Shown: positions 49,883-61,132, counted from the first letter of the stretch. The stretch: 64,000 bases of DNA from Yokenella regensburgei ATCC 49455 (GCF_000735455.1 NZ_JMPS01000029.1:41509-105508), one strand, 5' to 3'. Notes: a model not told the origin generated them from the sequence alone. Numbers and translations: made by a program.

Positions 49883-52465
49883 TTAGCCAACGACCAGGTT
49901 GAGCAGTTTACCTGGAACGTAAATCACTTTACGTACGGTAACACCCTCAAGATATTTCGCCACCAGATGTTCCTGGCCTGCGCGCTCACGAACCTGTTCT
50001 TCGGTTGCATCAACCGGAACGGTAATTTTACCACGAACTTTACCATTTACCTGGACCACAACCAGCGTTGAGTTTTCCACCATCGCTTGTTCGTCTGCGA
50101 CCGGCCACGGCGCGTTGTCGATATCACCTTCACCGCCCAGTTCCTGCCACAGCGTGAAGCTCGCGTGCGGGGTGAACGGGTTAAGCATACGTACGACCGC
50201 CAGCAGCGCTTCCTGCATCAACGCTCTGTCCTGCTCGCCTTCAAGCGGGGCTTTAGCCAGCTTGTTCATCAGCTCCATAATCGCCGCAATGGCGGTGTTG
50301 AAGGTCTGACGGCGACCGACGTCATCGGTCACTTTGGCAATGGCTTTGTGGACATCGCGGCGCAGAGCCTGCTGGTCTTCGCTCAGCGCAGCGACGTTCA
50401 GTGCTGCAACCGGGCCCCGGGAAGTGTGCTCGTAAACCAGTTTCCAGACACGCTTCAGGAAGCGGTTGGCCCCTTCAACGCCAGATTCCTGCCATTCGAG
50501 CGTCATATCTGCCGGGGAAGCAAACATCATGAACAGACGAACGGTGTCTGCGCCATAACGTTCAACCATCACCTGCGGGTCGATGCCGTTGTTTTTCGAC
50601 TTCGACATTTTGCTCATGCCGGTATACACCAGCTCATGGCCTGCCGCGTCTTTCGCTTTCACGATACGGCCCTTTTCGTCGCGCTCAACGATGGCATCAA
50701 CCGGGGAAACCCAGTTACGCTCGCCGTTGACGCCGACGTAGTAGAAGGCGTCTGCCAGTACCATGCCCTGACACAGCAGCTGTTTAGCCGGTTCGTCAGA
50801 GTTGACCATACCTGCGTCGCGCATCAGTTTGTGGAAGAAGCGGAAGTAGAGCAGGTGCATGATGGCGTGTTCGATACCACCGATGTAGATATCGACCGGC
50901 AGCCAGTAGTTGGCGGCATTCGGATCCAGCATTCCGTCGTTGTACTGCGGGCAGGTGTAACGCGCGTAGTACCAGGAGGACTCCATAAAGGTGTCGAAGG
51001 TGTCAGTTTCACGCAGCGCAGGCATGCCGTTCACGGTGGTTTTCGCCCACTCAGGATCGGCTTTGATCGGACTGGTGATACCGTCCATCACTACGTCTTC
51101 CGGCAGAATCACCGGCAGTTGGTCTTCCGGGGTTGGCATTACGGTGCCGTCTTCCAGGGTGACCATCGGGATCGGTGCACCCCAGTAGCGCTGACGGGAA
51201 ACGCCCCAGTCACGTAGACGGAAGTTCACTTTACGCTCGCCCACGCCCATCGCTGCCAGTTTGTCAGCAATCGCGTTGAAGCCCGCTTCATGGCTCAGGC
51301 CGTCAAACTCACCGGAGTTAAACAGTACGCCTTTCTCGGTCAGTGCCTGCTCGGAGAGGTCCGGCTCAGAACCATCGGCGGCCAGAATAACCGGCTTGAT
51401 GTTCAGACCATATTTGGTCGCAAATTCGTAATCGCGCTGGTCGTGACCCGGAACGGCCATCACCGCACCGGTGCCGTATTCCATCAGCACGAAGTTTGCC
51501 GCCCAAACCGGAATTTCTTCACCGGTCAGCGGATGAATTGCTTTAAAGCCGGTGTCGATGCCTTTTTTCTCCATGGTCGCCATGTCGGCTTCGGCCATTT
51601 TGGTATTACGGCATTCATCGATAAACGCGGCCAGCTCTGGATTGTTTGCTGCAGCCTGCTGCGCCAGCGGGTGACCCGCAGCTACCGCCAGGTAGGTGCA
51701 GCCCATGAAGGTATCCGGGCGGGTGGTGTAAACAGTCAGTTTGTCGGCGTAGTTGTTGACGTTGAAAGAGATTTCAACCCCTTCAGAACGACCAATCCAG
51801 TTACGCTGCATGGTCTTCACCGTATCCGGCCAGTGATCCAGCTTATCCAGGTCGTTCAACAGCTCGTCAGCGTAGGCGGTGATTTTAATAAACCACTGCG
51901 GGATCTCTTTACGCTCAACTTTGGTATCGCAGCGCCAGCAGCAGCCGTCGATGACCTGCTCGTTGGCGAGAACGGTCTGGTCGTTCGGGCACCAGTTGAC
52001 CGAAGAGGTCTTCTTGTACACCAGGCCTTTCTTATAAAGCTCGGTGAAGAATTTCTGCTCCCAACGGTAGTATTCCGGGGTACAGGTCGCCAGCTCGCGG
52101 CTCCAGTCATAGCCGAAGCCCAGCATTTTGAGCTGGTTTTTCATGTAGGCGATGTTGTCGTAGGTCCACGGCGCAGGCGCAGTGTTGTTTTTCACCGCCG
52201 CACCTTCTGCTGGCAGACCAAACGCATCCCAGCCGATCGGCTGAAGAACGTTTTTACCAAGCATTCGCTGGTAGCGCGCAATCACATCACCGATGGTGTA
52301 GTTACGCACGTGGCCCATGTGTAGTCGGCCAGAAGGATAAGGTAGCATCGACAGGCAATAGTATTTTTCTTTGCTGTTGTCTTCGGTCACTTCAAATGTG
52401 CGCGCGTCTGTCCAGTGTTGCTGGACTTTCGATTCTATCTCTTCCGGGCGGTATTGCTCTTGCAT
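49883..52465 (-). CDS. leuS: Leucyl-tRNA synthetase LeuS
   Basis: Class I aminoacyl-tRNA synthetase. It has 860 residues, as in E. coli. The HIGH-type motif is [11 protein letters not shown] near residues 49-52, the editing domain has [20 protein letters not shown], and KMSKSKNNG is near 620. It begins the leuS-lptE-holA-nadD-cobC unit. The 214-base gap to divergent ybeL holds the promoters; I see no leader peptide with confidence. Confidence 0.98.
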   Translation of the reverse strand: MQEQYRPEEIESKVQQHWTDARTFEVTEDNSKEKYYCLSMLPYPSGRLHMGHVRNYTIGDVIARYQRMLGKNVLQPIGWDAFGLPAEGAAVKNNTAPAPWTYDNIAYMKNQLKMLGFGYDWSRELATCTPEYYRWEQKFFTELYKKGLVYKKTSSVNWCPNDQTVLANEQVIDGCCWRCDTKVERKEIPQWFIKITAYADELLNDLDKLDHWPDTVKTMQRNWIGRSEGVEISFNVNNYADKLTVYTTRPDTFMGCTYLAVAAGHPLAQQAAANNPELAAFIDECRNTKMAEADMATMEKKGIDTGFKAIHPLTGEEIPVWAANFVLMEYGTGAVMAVPGHDQRDYEFATKYGLNIKPVILAADGSEPDLSEQALTEKGVLFNSGEFDGLSHEAGFNAIADKLAAMGVGERKVNFRLRDWGVSRQRYWGAPIPMVTLEDGTVMPTPEDQLPVILPEDVVMDGITSPIKADPEWAKTTVNGMPALRETDTFDTFMESSWYYARYTCPQYNDGMLDPNAANYWLPVDIYIGGIEHAIMHLLYFRFFHKLMRDAGMVNSDEPAKQLLCQGMVLADAFYYVGVNGERNWVSPVDAIVERDEKGRIVKAKDAAGHELVYTGMSKMSKSKNNGIDPQVMVERYGADTVRLFMMFASPADMTLEWQESGVEGANRFLKRVWKLVYEHTSRGPVAALNVAALSEDQQALRRDVHKAIAKVTDDVGRRQTFNTAIAAIMELMNKLAKAPLEGEQDRALMQEALLAVVRMLNPFTPHASFTLWQELGGEGDIDNAPWPVADEQAMVENSTLVVVQVNGKVRGKITVPVDATEEQVRERAGQEHLVAKYLEGVTVRKVIYVPGKLLNLVVG

Positions 52466-52679
52466 GGCAGCCAGTGGTCCTGTTTCAGTACAGCTACAAA
52501 TGTAGCCAATGGATATGATATTTCAGATCGGCATAGCATAGCCCAAACGTGCCCGTCAAAACAGTCTTTCACGACATTAAGCCGCGGCGAATATTTACGT
52601 AGTCTGTGTGTTGGCTGACAAAGCGCTGAGTAAATAACGTCTATTATTATCAGACGTTAACCGCCCGGGAGATGAAACA

Positions 52680-53162
52680 ATGAACAAGGTTGCTCAATAT
52701 TATCGTGAACTGGTGACGACGTTGACCGAAAGACTGCGTAACGGCGAGCGTGATATCGATGCGCTGGTGGAGCAGGCGCGCGCGCGGGTCATCCAGACCG
52801 GAGAGTTAACGCGCACGGAAGTGGAAGAACTCACGCGCGCCGTGCGTCGCGATCTCGAAGAGTTCGCTCGTAGCTATGAAGAGAGCCAGGAGGAGCTGAA
52901 CGACAGCGTTTTTATGCGCGTCATTAAAGAGAGCCTCTGGCAGGAACTTGCGGATATTACCGATAAAACGCAGCTGGAGTGGCGCGAAGTGTTCCAGGAT
53001 CTCAACCATCACGGGGTATACCACAGCGGAGAAGTGGTGGGGCTTGGTAATCTGGTATGCGAGAAGTGTCACTACCATCTGGCGGTGTACACCCCGGACG
53101 TGCTGCCGCTGTGTCCGAAGTGCGGGCACGATCAGTTCCAGCGCCGGCCGTTTGAGCCTTAA
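52680..53162 (+). CDS. ybeL: Zinc-ribbon protein YbeL
   Basis: DUF1451 protein of 160 residues, as in E. coli. The N-terminal part is a charged helical region (VAQYYRELVTTLTERLRNGE). The C-terminal zinc ribbon has two cysteine pairs, CEKC and CPKC, in VCEKCHYHLAV and LPLCPKCGHDQF. Function is not known. Convergent with gltL. Confidence 0.94.
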   Translation: MNKVAQYYRELVTTLTERLRNGERDIDALVEQARARVIQTGELTRTEVEELTRAVRRDLEEFARSYEESQEELNDSVFMRVIKESLWQELADITDKTQLEWREVFQDLNHHGVYHSGEVVGLGNLVCEKCHYHLAVYTPDVLPLCPKCGHDQFQRRPFEP

Positions 53163-53190
53163 ATAAAAACGCCCCTCGCGATGAGGGGCG
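53161..53190 (-). terminator. gltIJKL terminator
   Basis: On the minus strand CGCCCCTC-ATCGC-GAGGGGCG is followed by TTTTTATTT, 12 bases after the gltL stop. No T-tract is present on the plus strand, although ybeL ends next to it. Confidence 0.85.
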
Positions 53191-53201
53191 GCTAGAGTGG
53201 A

Positions 53202-53927
53202 TCAGTGCAGGATCTTGGCGAGGAAGTCTTTCGCGCGATCGGATTTCGGATTGGCGAAGAAGGCTTCTTTTTCGACGTCTTCGACAATTTTCCCTTCATC
53301 CATAAAGATAACGCGGTTTGCCACTTTGCGGGCAAAGCCCATCTCGTGGGTGACCACCATCATCGTCATCCCCTCGTTTGCCAGTTCGACCATCACGTCC
53401 AGTACTTCGTTGATCATCTCCGGATCCAGCGCTGAGGTAGGTTCGTCGAACAGCATGGCAATCGGGTCCATACACAGGGCGCGGGCAATGGCGACGCGCT
53501 GCTGCTGACCGCCGGAAAGCTGCGCCGGGTATTTATCGGCGTGAGCCGAAAGACCAACACGCTCCAGCAGTTTTAACCCTTTCTGACGTGCTGCCGTTTT
53601 ATCACGGTTAAGCACTTTCACCTGCGCCAGGGTCAGGTTCTCGATGATGGAAAGATGCGGGAACAGCTCAAAATGCTGGAACACCATACCCACCTTAGAA
53701 CGCAGCTTAGCGAGATCGGTTTTTTTATCGTTAACGGTCGTTCCCGCCACAATAATTTCACCTTGCTGCACCGGCTCGAGACCGTTCACGGTTTTGATGA
53801 GCGTTGATTTCCCGGAGCCAGAGGGACCGCACACCACCACGACTTCGCCTTTTTTGACTTCCGTGGAGCAGTCGGTCAGCACCTGAAAGTGACCATACCA
53901 TTTTGAAACGTTTTTCAGGGTAATCAT
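53202..53927 (-). CDS. gltL: Glutamate/aspartate ABC transporter ATPase GltL
   Basis: ATP-binding subunit of the glutamate/aspartate importer. Walker A is in [16 protein letters not shown] near residues 33-48, the signature in [16 protein letters not shown], Walker B in [14 protein letters not shown] and the switch histidine in VTHEMGFA. It has 241 residues, as in E. coli. It overlaps gltK by four bases and is last in gltIJKL. Confidence 0.97.
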   Translation of the reverse strand: MITLKNVSKWYGHFQVLTDCSTEVKKGEVVVVCGPSGSGKSTLIKTVNGLEPVQQGEIIVAGTTVNDKKTDLAKLRSKVGMVFQHFELFPHLSIIENLTLAQVKVLNRDKTAARQKGLKLLERVGLSAHADKYPAQLSGGQQQRVAIARALCMDPIAMLFDEPTSALDPEMINEVLDVMVELANEGMTMMVVTHEMGFARKVANRVIFMDEGKIVEDVEKEAFFANPKSDRAKDFLAKILH

Positions 53928-54601
53928 TGTACTGTCCTTTTCTTCAACCAGCTGACCAACAGCGATGCACTTAAACTAATCACGAAGTAAACCGCACCCG
54001 CAAACAAGATCATTTCAACCTGAGTACCGTCACGTTCACCAATGGTAGAGGCGGTACGGAAGAAGTCCGCCAGACTCAGCACGTATACCAGTGAGGTATC
54101 CTGGAACAAAACGATGCCCTGAGTGAGCAGCAGCGGCACCATTGCACGGAACGCCTGCGGCAGAATAATAAGCCGCATTGACTGCCAGTGGGTCATCCCC
54201 AGCGCCAGTGCAGCACTTGATTGTCCGCGCGAAATACTCTGGATCCCGGCGCGGATGATTTCGGAGTAGTAGGCTGCTTCAAACATGGAAAATGCCACCA
54301 TCGCCGAGATAAGACGGATATCCGTCTTCGGCGACAGGCCGAGCACGTTTTGCAGGAAACCCGGGACAATCAGGTAGAACCACAGCAGCACCATCACCAG
54401 CGGGACGGAGCGGAAGATGTTGACGTAGGCCTTCGCAAACCAGGCAATCGGTGTGAAGGTCGACAGACGCATGACGGCAAGAATCGTGCCCCAGACGATC
54501 CCGATGACGATCGCGGTCAGGGTAATCTTGAGCGTAATGACCAGACCTGCCAGCAGGTAAGGCATCGAAGGAACGATAGAACTCCAGTCGAAATCGTACA
54601 T
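53924..54601 (-). CDS. gltK: Glutamate/aspartate permease GltK
   Basis: Polar-amino-acid ABC permease of 225 residues with about five helices. The family loop is seen in [20 protein letters not shown], and [20 protein letters not shown] precedes it. It overlaps gltJ by one base and gltL by four, so the three are coupled. Confidence 0.96.
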   Translation of the reverse strand: MYDFDWSSIVPSMPYLLAGLVITLKITLTAIVIGIVWGTILAVMRLSTFTPIAWFAKAYVNIFRSVPLVMVLLWFYLIVPGFLQNVLGLSPKTDIRLISAMVAFSMFEAAYYSEIIRAGIQSISRGQSSAALALGMTHWQSMRLIILPQAFRAMVPLLLTQGIVLFQDTSLVYVLSLADFFRTASTIGERDGTQVEMILFAGAVYFVISLSASLLVSWLKKRTVQ

Positions 54602-55341
54602 TATTTGCCTCCCAGATTGCCGGGCAGGCGAATCTTACGTTCGACCAGGCTCATGACCAGCATAATGACCGCGTTGATGAGCACATAAGCCAGAGTGATG
54701 GCGGTAAAGGACTCCCAGGCATGCGCCGAGTAATCCAGCAGCTTTCCCGCCTGAGCGGCCATATCCACCAGACCAATGGTCGAAGCGATGGCCGAGTTTT
54801 TCACCAGGTTCATCATCTCAGAGGTCATTGGCGGCACGATAACGCGATACGCGTTCGGCAGCAGCACATAGCGATAGGTTTGTGGCAGCGTCAGCCCCAT
54901 CGCCAGGCCAGCATTCTTTTGCCCACGCGGTAGCGACTGGATGGCGGCGCGCACCTGCTCGCAGACGCGGGCAGCGGTAAACAGCCCCAGGCAAAACAGC
55001 GAGGAGAGGAAAAACTGAATATTCGGATCGAGTTCTGATTTAAACCACGTGCCGATGTTTTCCGGCAGCAGTTCAGGGATAACCAGATACCAGGTAAAGA
55101 ACTGAACAATCAGCGGAACGTTACGGAAGAGTTCAACATACAGCGTGCCGAGGCCTGAGAGAAAGCGGTTCGGAACGGTACGCAGAATGCCAAACAGTGA
55201 GCCTACAAGAAATGCGATAATCCATGCCGAAATGGATAGCGCGACGGTGACCTGAAAGCCGCTCCATAGCCAGCCCAGGTAAGTGGTGTTGCCGAACGGG
55301 GCCTGTTGCAGGAAGATCCCCCAGTTCCAGTCTATAGACAT
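54601..55341 (-). CDS. gltJ: Glutamate/aspartate permease GltJ
   Basis: Second permease of the importer, 246 residues, the E. coli length. Conserved tracts: [40 protein letters not shown] and [18 protein letters not shown]. The ribosome site CTGGAG lies just after the SroC-type terminator, so most transcripts from gltI may stop before this gene. Confidence 0.96.
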   Translation of the reverse strand: MSIDWNWGIFLQQAPFGNTTYLGWLWSGFQVTVALSISAWIIAFLVGSLFGILRTVPNRFLSGLGTLYVELFRNVPLIVQFFTWYLVIPELLPENIGTWFKSELDPNIQFFLSSLFCLGLFTAARVCEQVRAAIQSLPRGQKNAGLAMGLTLPQTYRYVLLPNAYRVIVPPMTSEMMNLVKNSAIASTIGLVDMAAQAGKLLDYSAHAWESFTAITLAYVLINAVIMLVMSLVERKIRLPGNLGGK

Positions 55342-55353
55342 AAATCTACTCCA

Positions 55354-55380
55354 GAAAAAAAAGGGTAGCAGAGCTACCCT
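55354..55380 (-). terminator. Terminator at the 3' end of the gltI-gltJ spacer RNA
   Basis: AGGGTAGC-TCT-GCTACCCT followed by TTTTTTTT on the minus strand, only about 13 bases before the gltJ ATG. Its place fits the terminator of the sRNA SroC and gives partial read-through from gltI to gltJKL. Confidence 0.88.
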
Positions 55381-55404
55381 CGAAGACTGCTAAGGAAACC
55401 TTTC

Positions 55405-55527
55405 CCCTTCATACTTCAAGCCGCAGGCGCGTTGGCTTTCCTCGTTCACCCCAGTCGCTTACTTGAGTAGGCTCCCGGGGATTCACTGTGTCGCCGTGTT
55501 ACTGCAACTCGAACTATTTTGGGGAAA
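55405..55527 (-). repeat. ERIC element in the gltI-gltJ spacer
   Basis: On the minus strand the core reads GTGAATCCCCGGGAGCCTAC directly followed by TCAAGTAAGCGACTGGGGTG. This matches the two known ERIC primer sites with few changes. The ends pair as imperfect inverted repeats (CTTGAAG near 55419 and its partner CGAGTTGCA near 55510). The length, about 123 bases, fits the 127-base ERIC. Confidence 0.85.
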
Positions 55528-55677
55528 CACGTCGTCTTTCACCCTGCTTTGTTGCAGCTCAATGTGAAGAACGCTGTGTCATTTTCGTGCTGAATGGGGA
55601 ACGACCATTCAGCGTATAGTCTGTCCGTGTTTCCCGGCAGTCGAGAGGGCAGGCGAACCCGCCCTTATTGTTTTTGA

Positions 55678-56583
55678 TTAGTTCAGTGCTTTGTCGTTCG
55701 GTTCTTTGAACAGCGCTTTCATGTCGTCGGACAGTTCAAAGTTCATGTTCAGGTTTTTCGGTGGAATCGGGTTCTTGAACCATTTTTCAAACCACTTGGC
55801 TGCTTCGCCTGAGGTCTGCGCCTTCGCGATGGTGTCATCCATCAGCTTCTTGAACTGCGGATCGTCTTTACGCAGCATGCAGCCGTAAGCCTCTTTAGAC
55901 TGCGGTGTGCCGACGATCTCCCAGTTGTCCGGTTTCTTCGCTTTCGCGCGCTCGCCAGCCAGCAGGGCATCATCCATCATAAACGCCACAGCACGACCGC
56001 TTTCCAGCGTACGGAACGAGTCACCGTGGTCTTTCGCGCTGATGATGCGCATATCCATTTTCTTCTCGTCGTTAAGCTTATGCAGCAGAACTTCAGAGGT
56101 CGTCCCGGAGGTCACTACAACCGCTTTGCCTTTCAGGTCCGGGAAATCTTTGATATCGCCACCTTTCTTCACCAGCAGACGAGTGCCGACGACGAAGATG
56201 GTGTCAGAGAATGCAGCCTGCTGCTGACGCTCGACGTTGTTGGTGGTGGAGCCACACTCAAAGTCAAAGGTGCCGTTTTGCAGCAGCGGAATACGGTTCT
56301 GCGAGGTAATCGGGATCAGTTTGACCTGCAGATCCGGTTTGTTGAGCTGTTTTTTAATCGCATCAACGATAGCGTTGGAGTAGTCCTGAGAATAACCAAC
56401 AACCTGCTGCTGATTATCGTAATAAGAGAAGGGAACAGATGACTCACGGTGCCCCACGACAATCACGCCGTTTTTGGCGATTTTATCCAGGGTGCTGCCC
56501 GCAGCAGGTGCGTCTTCAGCATGGGCCAGACCGGCGGTCACACCCATGACCAGCATTGCCGCAGCCAGTTTACGTAATTGCAT
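55678..56583 (-). CDS. gltI: Glutamate/aspartate periplasmic binding protein GltI
   Basis: Family 3 solute-binding protein that delivers glutamate and aspartate to GltJK. The signal peptide ends AGLAHA before EDAPAAGSTLDKIAKNGVIV. The ligand-binding core has VGHRESSVPFSYYDNQQQVV and ECGSTTNNVERQQQ. It has 301 residues, against 302 in E. coli. The leader has an element complementary to the GcvB sRNA. Expression of this first gene likely exceeds that of gltJKL. Confidence 0.96.
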   Translation of the reverse strand: MQLRKLAAAMLVMGVTAGLAHAEDAPAAGSTLDKIAKNGVIVVGHRESSVPFSYYDNQQQVVGYSQDYSNAIVDAIKKQLNKPDLQVKLIPITSQNRIPLLQNGTFDFECGSTTNNVERQQQAAFSDTIFVVGTRLLVKKGGDIKDFPDLKGKAVVVTSGTTSEVLLHKLNDEKKMDMRIISAKDHGDSFRTLESGRAVAFMMDDALLAGERAKAKKPDNWEIVGTPQSKEAYGCMLRKDDPQFKKLMDDTIAKAQTSGEAAKWFEKWFKNPIPPKNLNMNFELSDDMKALFKEPNDKALN

Positions 56584-56627
56584 ATCCTACTCCTTATCAT
56601 CAGCGCCGGAGACGCTCGTGATACCCA

Positions 56628-56639
56628 TTGTGATGTTGT
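56628..56639 (-). promoter_or_regulatory. CA-rich GcvB-target-like element in the gltI leader
   Basis: The gltI mRNA reads ACAACATCACAA 45-56 bases before its ATG. This is a perfect complement of TTGTGATGTTGT, the R1 seed of GcvB as I remember it. gltI is a known GcvB target through a CA-rich leader element. GcvB itself is outside the window. Confidence 0.55.
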
Positions 56640-56903
56640 TATGGTCTGCCGCTTTAGTGGGCAGTGTTATGTGTGTTTGTTAGCATTTAGTTTGGCTTAA
56701 TGTAAATATTTTGCTGCGATATTGTTTGTTTTTGCGAAGTGCGCCGCACCGTTTCGAGGCAAAAAAGTCTGTTTGCACTCGAATGGTGCTACCTGTGTCC
56801 CGTGCTGGTGCAACCCGGTTGCGCTTATGCGTGTTACGCAGCAGCCTGATTTATAAAAGCAATTGCTGTGCCAGAATGGCGAGGAAGGGAGAAGGCGCGA
56901 ATC

Positions 56904-56928
56904 CCCCCTCTCCCGTGGGGAGAGGGGG
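56904..56928. repeat. CCCTCTCCC hairpin, copy C, after lnt
   Basis: CCCCCTCTCCC-GTG-GGGAGAGGGGG lies next to the lnt stop. It shares the CCCTCTCCC/GGGAGAGGG stem with the copies at 6906 and 21779. Confidence 0.65.
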
Positions 56929-56934
56929 TTAAAC

Positions 56935-58470
56935 TTAACGTCGGTTACGCAGGCTCATCAACAGCGCACCAAAGCCGAACAGGGCGGTAATTAGCCACAG
57001 TGGCCAGTTGCCGGTTCGGGCATACGGTGTAAGCCCGCTGGTGGGGGTGACTTTGGTGGTCAGCACCTCGCGGGTGAACTGCGGGATCATCGCCTGAATT
57101 TCGCCGCGCGGGCCAATCACGGCGGTAATCCCGTTGTTGGTGCTGCGCAGCAGTGGACGCGCCAGCTCCAGCGCACGCATTCGCGCCATCTGGAAATGCT
57201 GCCACGGGCCGATAGACTGACCGAACCAGGCATCGTTAGAGATGGTCAGCAGGAAGTCGGTGTCCGGACGGAAGTTATCCCGCACCTGTTCGCCAAGAAT
57301 AATCTCGTAGCAGATAGCGGCGGTCAGCTTCAGGTTGTGTGCACTCAGCTGAGGCTGAACGTAGGCTCCACGGCTGAAGGATGACATCGGCAGGTCAAAG
57401 AACGGCGCCAGCGGACGCAGAATTGACTCCAGCGGCACAAACTCGCCGAACGGCACGAGGTGGTTCTTGTTGTAGCGGTCGGCGGAGTTGTAGCTGTACG
57501 GATTGTCTTTGCCAAGCGTGATAATGGTGTTGTAGGTATCGTAGCGATTCTTGCTGTTAAGACGTGAATCGACAATTCCGGTAATCAGCGAGCTGTTTTT
57601 GGCGCGCAGCATATCGTCCATCATGCTGAGCAGACGCTGCTGGTTGATTTCGAGATCCGGAATGGCGGATTCGGGCCAGATAATCAGCTGCGACTTGCCC
57701 ATGACCTTCTCGGTGGCGTCGAGATAAATTTTGAGCGTATTGACCAGTTGGCCTTCGTCCCACTTCAGCGACTGCGGGATATTGCCCTGCACCATCGATA
57801 CCTGTGTTGCACGTTCCGGCAACAGCTGATACCACTGGATATAGCGCAGCGGGAAGGGCAGTGCGAACAGCACCACGGCAATGACCAACGGATGCCAGCA
57901 ACGGCGTACGACCGCCAGCGCCAGCAGGCCGCTCACCATCATCAGCAGGAAGTTAATAGCCTCCACGCCCATTACCGGTGCCAGCCCCTTCAGCGGGCCG
58001 TCAATCTGGCTGTAGCCAAACTGCAGCCACGGGAAGCCGGTGAGCACCCAGCCGCGCAGAAACTCGGTGACCTGCCAGACGACCGGTGCGGCAATCGCCA
58101 CCCGCAGCCAGCTGGTTTTCGGCCACAGGCGCGAGAGCACACCGGCAAACAGACCGGTGTAGAGCGACAGATATGCCGCCAGCAGCACGACGAGGAAGAT
58201 GTTAACTGGCCCAGGCATACCGCCGAACTGGGCGATACTGACGTAAACCCAGTTAATGCCGGTGCCGAAGAGGCCAAATCCCCAGGCATAGCCAATCCAG
58301 GCGCTTTGCAGCGGACGCCGGTCGAGGGTTAAGGCCTGTAGCCCGAAGAGCGAAACCAGGGCCGCAGGCCAGAAATCGTAAGGTGAAAAAGCCAGCGTAC
58401 CGCTGGCCCCGAAAAGTAACGCCAGCAGTAAGCGCACGCGCTGGCGTTGAAGAAGAGAGGCAAATGCCAT
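56935..58470 (-). CDS. lnt: Apolipoprotein N-acyltransferase Lnt
   Basis: Adds the third acyl chain to lipoproteins in the inner membrane. N-terminal helices (about eight) precede a nitrilase domain. The catalytic triad is visible as Glu in [12 protein letters not shown], Lys in [16 protein letters not shown] and Cys in [12 protein letters not shown]. It has 511 residues, against 512 in E. coli. It follows corC by 22 bases in the miaB-ybeZ-ybeY-corC-lnt group. Confidence 0.96.
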   Translation of the reverse strand: MAFASLLQRQRVRLLLALLFGASGTLAFSPYDFWPAALVSLFGLQALTLDRRPLQSAWIGYAWGFGLFGTGINWVYVSIAQFGGMPGPVNIFLVVLLAAYLSLYTGLFAGVLSRLWPKTSWLRVAIAAPVVWQVTEFLRGWVLTGFPWLQFGYSQIDGPLKGLAPVMGVEAINFLLMMVSGLLALAVVRRCWHPLVIAVVLFALPFPLRYIQWYQLLPERATQVSMVQGNIPQSLKWDEGQLVNTLKIYLDATEKVMGKSQLIIWPESAIPDLEINQQRLLSMMDDMLRAKNSSLITGIVDSRLNSKNRYDTYNTIITLGKDNPYSYNSADRYNKNHLVPFGEFVPLESILRPLAPFFDLPMSSFSRGAYVQPQLSAHNLKLTAAICYEIILGEQVRDNFRPDTDFLLTISNDAWFGQSIGPWQHFQMARMRALELARPLLRSTNNGITAVIGPRGEIQAMIPQFTREVLTTKVTPTSGLTPYARTGNWPLWLITALFGFGALLMSLRNRR

Positions 58471-58492
58471 TTAGATTTGTCTTCCCGTTAAA

Positions 58493-59371
58493 TTAATCTT
58501 CCAGCTTCGGTTGTGGTGCGTCGTCCGGAAGTTTGACATGAACCTGAATAATACGGCGACTGTCGGCCATCGCGACCTTAAACTGGTAACCATCGATGTC
58601 AATCGACTCACCGCGTGCCGGAAGATGCCCGAATGCCTGCATCACCAGACCGCCGATAGTGTCTACCTCTTCATCGCTGAAGTGGGTGTCGAAGGTGTCG
58701 TTGAAGTCTTCAATGGAAGCCAGCGCGCGCACGGTCCAGGTGTGGCGGCTTAGCTGACGAAAATCGATATCTTCCTCTTCGTCATACTCATCTTCAATTT
58801 CGCCCACGATAAGCTCAAGAATGTCTTCAATGGTCACCAGACCAGACACCCCACCGAACTCATCGATAACGATAGCCATATGATAGCGCTGCGAACGGAA
58901 TTCTTTCAGCATGCGGTCAACCCGCTTGCTTTCAGGTACAACCACCGCCTGGCGTAACACTTTATCCATGCTGAAGGCTTCGGCATCGCTGCGCATAAAC
59001 GGCAGCAGATCTTTAGCCATCAGAATCCCTTCAATGTGATCTTTATCTTCACTGATCACTGGGAAACGAGAGTGGGCAGACTCGATGATGACATCAAGGC
59101 ATTCGTCCAGCGTCTGGTTACGTTTCAGGGTAATCATCTGTGAGCGGGGGATCATGATATCGCGAACGCGTTGTTCGGCGATGTCCATTACCCCTTCGAG
59201 CATATCGCGCGTATCTTCGTCGATAAGGTCGTTCTGCCCGGAGTCACGGATCAGCGCCAGCAGATCGTCACGGTTTTTGGGTTCGCCGTGAAAGAGCTGG
59301 CTCAGGAGCAGGGAGAAGAATCCCTTCTTACTGTTCAGGGTGTCGCTACTGTGTGAATTGTCGTCGCTCAT
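58493..59371 (-). CDS. corC: CBS-domain protein CorC (YbeX)
   Basis: Protein of 292 residues with two CBS domains and a C-terminal CorC/HlyC domain. The CBS part reads [20 protein letters not shown] and [19 protein letters not shown], with [20 protein letters not shown]. It was linked to cobalt/magnesium efflux and more recently to ribosome metabolism through its neighbours ybeY and ybeZ. Length equals E. coli. Confidence 0.95.
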   Translation of the reverse strand: MSDDNSHSSDTLNSKKGFFSLLLSQLFHGEPKNRDDLLALIRDSGQNDLIDEDTRDMLEGVMDIAEQRVRDIMIPRSQMITLKRNQTLDECLDVIIESAHSRFPVISEDKDHIEGILMAKDLLPFMRSDAEAFSMDKVLRQAVVVPESKRVDRMLKEFRSQRYHMAIVIDEFGGVSGLVTIEDILELIVGEIEDEYDEEEDIDFRQLSRHTWTVRALASIEDFNDTFDTHFSDEEVDTIGGLVMQAFGHLPARGESIDIDGYQFKVAMADSRRIIQVHVKLPDDAPQPKLED

Positions 59372-59444
59372 GGCGTCGTTTGGGTTCTCATGTTGATATA
59401 AAATTCGCCGCCTCGCGTAAATTCAGCGCAGACGGCATGACGGA

Positions 59445-59912
59445 CTATTCTTTCTCGGAAATGTACGGATCCTCATAGCCCAGAGCAAGCATTATCTCTG
59501 TTTCGAGGCTTTCCATTTCTTCAGCTTCTTCATCTTCAATGTGGTCGTAGCCCAGCAGATGCAGGCTACCGTGCACTACCATGTGCGCCCAGTGGGCTTC
59601 AAGCGGTTTACCTTGCTCTTTGGCTTCCTGTTCAACAACCTGGCGACAGATGATGAGATCGCCCAGCAGCGGCAGCTCGATACCCGGCGGGGCTTCAAAC
59701 GGGAAAGAGAGCACGTTGGTTGGCTTGTCCTTTCCACGGTAGGTCAGGTTTAACTCGTGGCTTTCGGCTTCATCCACCAGGCGGATAGTCACTTCTGACT
59801 CCTCCTGGAACTGCGGGATCACCGCGTTAAGCCAGGCCTGAAACTGGGCCTCTTCCGGCAGGCCATCGTTGTTTTCACAGGCCGGTTGTAGATCGAGGAT
59901 CACCTGACTCAT
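59445..59912 (-). CDS. ybeY: Endoribonuclease YbeY
   Basis: Metal-dependent endoribonuclease that matures the 3' end of 16S rRNA and takes part in rRNA quality control. The zinc motif H-x3-H-x5-H is in [16 protein letters not shown] near residues 110-125. It has 155 residues, as in E. coli. It overlaps ybeZ by four bases. Confidence 0.96.
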   Translation of the reverse strand: MSQVILDLQPACENNDGLPEEAQFQAWLNAVIPQFQEESEVTIRLVDEAESHELNLTYRGKDKPTNVLSFPFEAPPGIELPLLGDLIICRQVVEQEAKEQGKPLEAHWAHMVVHGSLHLLGYDHIEDEEAEEMESLETEIMLALGYEDPYISEKE

Positions 59913-60958
59913 TTTTGCTCCTGTGCCAGCAGGGCTTCGCGTTTACGCTCGGCGGCCTGCTCGGCTTTACGTTTTTGGTCGGCCTCTTCCCACGCCTCAT
60001 AGGCGGTCACGATACGGGCCACGACCGGATGGCGCACCACGTCTTCGCTGTGGAAAAAGTTAAAGCTAATTTCATCGACTTCAGCCAGCACTTCAATGGC
60101 GTGGCGCAGGCCGGATTTGGTGCTGCGCGGCAGGTCAATCTGCGTCACGTCGCCGGTAATCACTGCTTTCGAGTTAAAGCCGATACGGGTCAGGAACATC
60201 TTCATCTGTTCGATGGTGGTGTTCTGGCTTTCATCAAGAATGATGAAAGCATCATTTAACGTACGACCACGCATGTAGGCGAGCGGGGCAACCTCAATCA
60301 CGTTGCGCTCCATCAGCTTCTCGACTTTTTCGAAGCCCAGCATCTCGAACAGTGCGTCGTACAGCGGGCGTAAATAAGGGTCGACTTTCTGGCTCAGGTC
60401 ACCCGGCAGGAAGCCGAGCTTTTCACCGGCTTCAACCGCCGGGCGAGTCAGCAGGATACGACGAATTTCCTGACGCTCCAGGGCATCTACGGCCGCTGCA
60501 ACCGCGAGGTAGGTTTTACCGGTTCCCGCAGGGCCAACGCCGAAGGTAATGTCGTGGTCGAGGATATTGGCGATGTACTGCGCCTGATTCGGCGTGCGCG
60601 GTTTAATCACGCCACGCTTGGTCTTGATGTGGATAGCTTTGCCGAACTCCGGCACGCTGTCGGCGCTTTGCTCCAGCACGCGCGCTTCTTTAACCGCGAG
60701 GTGGATTTTCTCCGGCTCAATATCCTGAATCTGTCCGCGCATCGGGGCGGTATCAACGTACAGACTGCGCAGAATGTCCGCCGCGGCGTTGACGCAGATG
60801 GCGCGCCCAGTCAGTTTGAAGTGGTTGTCGCGGCGGTTGATTTCGATACCAAGACGTCGTTCCAGATGTTTGATGTTGTCATCAAACGGGCCACAAAGGC
60901 CCAGCAGGCGTTCGTTGTCCGCTGGCTCCAGGCTAATTTCTCGGGTTTCTATGTTCAA
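59909..60958 (-). CDS. ybeZ: PhoH-like ATPase YbeZ (PhoL)
   Basis: PhoH-family ATPase of 349 residues and partner of YbeY. Walker A is in [16 protein letters not shown] near residues 140-155, and Walker B in [20 protein letters not shown]. An N-terminal KH-like part precedes the ATPase. E. coli YbeZ is about 346 residues. It lies 174 bases downstream of miaB with a hairpin between, and overlaps ybeY. Confidence 0.95.
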   Translation of the reverse strand: MNIETREISLEPADNERLLGLCGPFDDNIKHLERRLGIEINRRDNHFKLTGRAICVNAAADILRSLYVDTAPMRGQIQDIEPEKIHLAVKEARVLEQSADSVPEFGKAIHIKTKRGVIKPRTPNQAQYIANILDHDITFGVGPAGTGKTYLAVAAAVDALERQEIRRILLTRPAVEAGEKLGFLPGDLSQKVDPYLRPLYDALFEMLGFEKVEKLMERNVIEVAPLAYMRGRTLNDAFIILDESQNTTIEQMKMFLTRIGFNSKAVITGDVTQIDLPRSTKSGLRHAIEVLAEVDEISFNFFHSEDVVRHPVVARIVTAYEAWEEADQKRKAEQAAERKREALLAQEQK

Positions 60959-61102
60959 TCTGTTCCTCTTTTATGGGTATTGCCAGATACGAATCGCATT
61001 TCTGGCTCTCGGGCGACGAGCCTCTTAAGGGAATTATTCACGGCACCTGGAAAAGGTGCAAGCAACTCTCTGCAGATGGGGGCAGGGTGGGGGAAATGCA
61101 AG

Positions 61103-61125
61103 GGCCTGCCCGGGACGGACAGGCC
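61103..61125 (-). terminator. Hairpin after miaB
   Basis: GGCCTGTCC-GTCCC-GGGCAGGCC on the minus strand, eight bases past the miaB stop, is followed by CTTGCATTT. The stem is strong (one G-U pair) but the T-tract is poor, so termination may be partial. Confidence 0.55.
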
Positions 61126-61132
61126 GCTGGGA

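Larger units (their letters stand above)
55354..55677 (-). ncRNA. sroC: SroC-like small RNA region in the gltI-gltJ spacer
   Basis: In E. coli and Salmonella the sRNA SroC is processed from the gltI mRNA and sponges GcvB. Here the same spacer ends in the same kind of terminator. It is 336 bases long, longer than I recall for the relatives, and the extra length is taken up by an ERIC element inside it. The 5' end of the RNA and its GcvB-pairing bases cannot be set by eye. Confidence 0.6.
56584..56934. other. 351-base gap between lnt and gltI
   Basis: Holds the gltI promoter and leader (nearest gltI), an AT-rich middle part (56690-56740), and the palindromic repeat at 56904-56928 next to the lnt stop. 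No gene is supported. Confidence 0.6.

Noticed and set aside
50087..52324. Two long plus-strand frames (376 and 344 codons) opposite leuS
   Set aside because: They mirror the conserved leuS gene, have low-complexity-like composition, no ribosome site and no recognisable domain.
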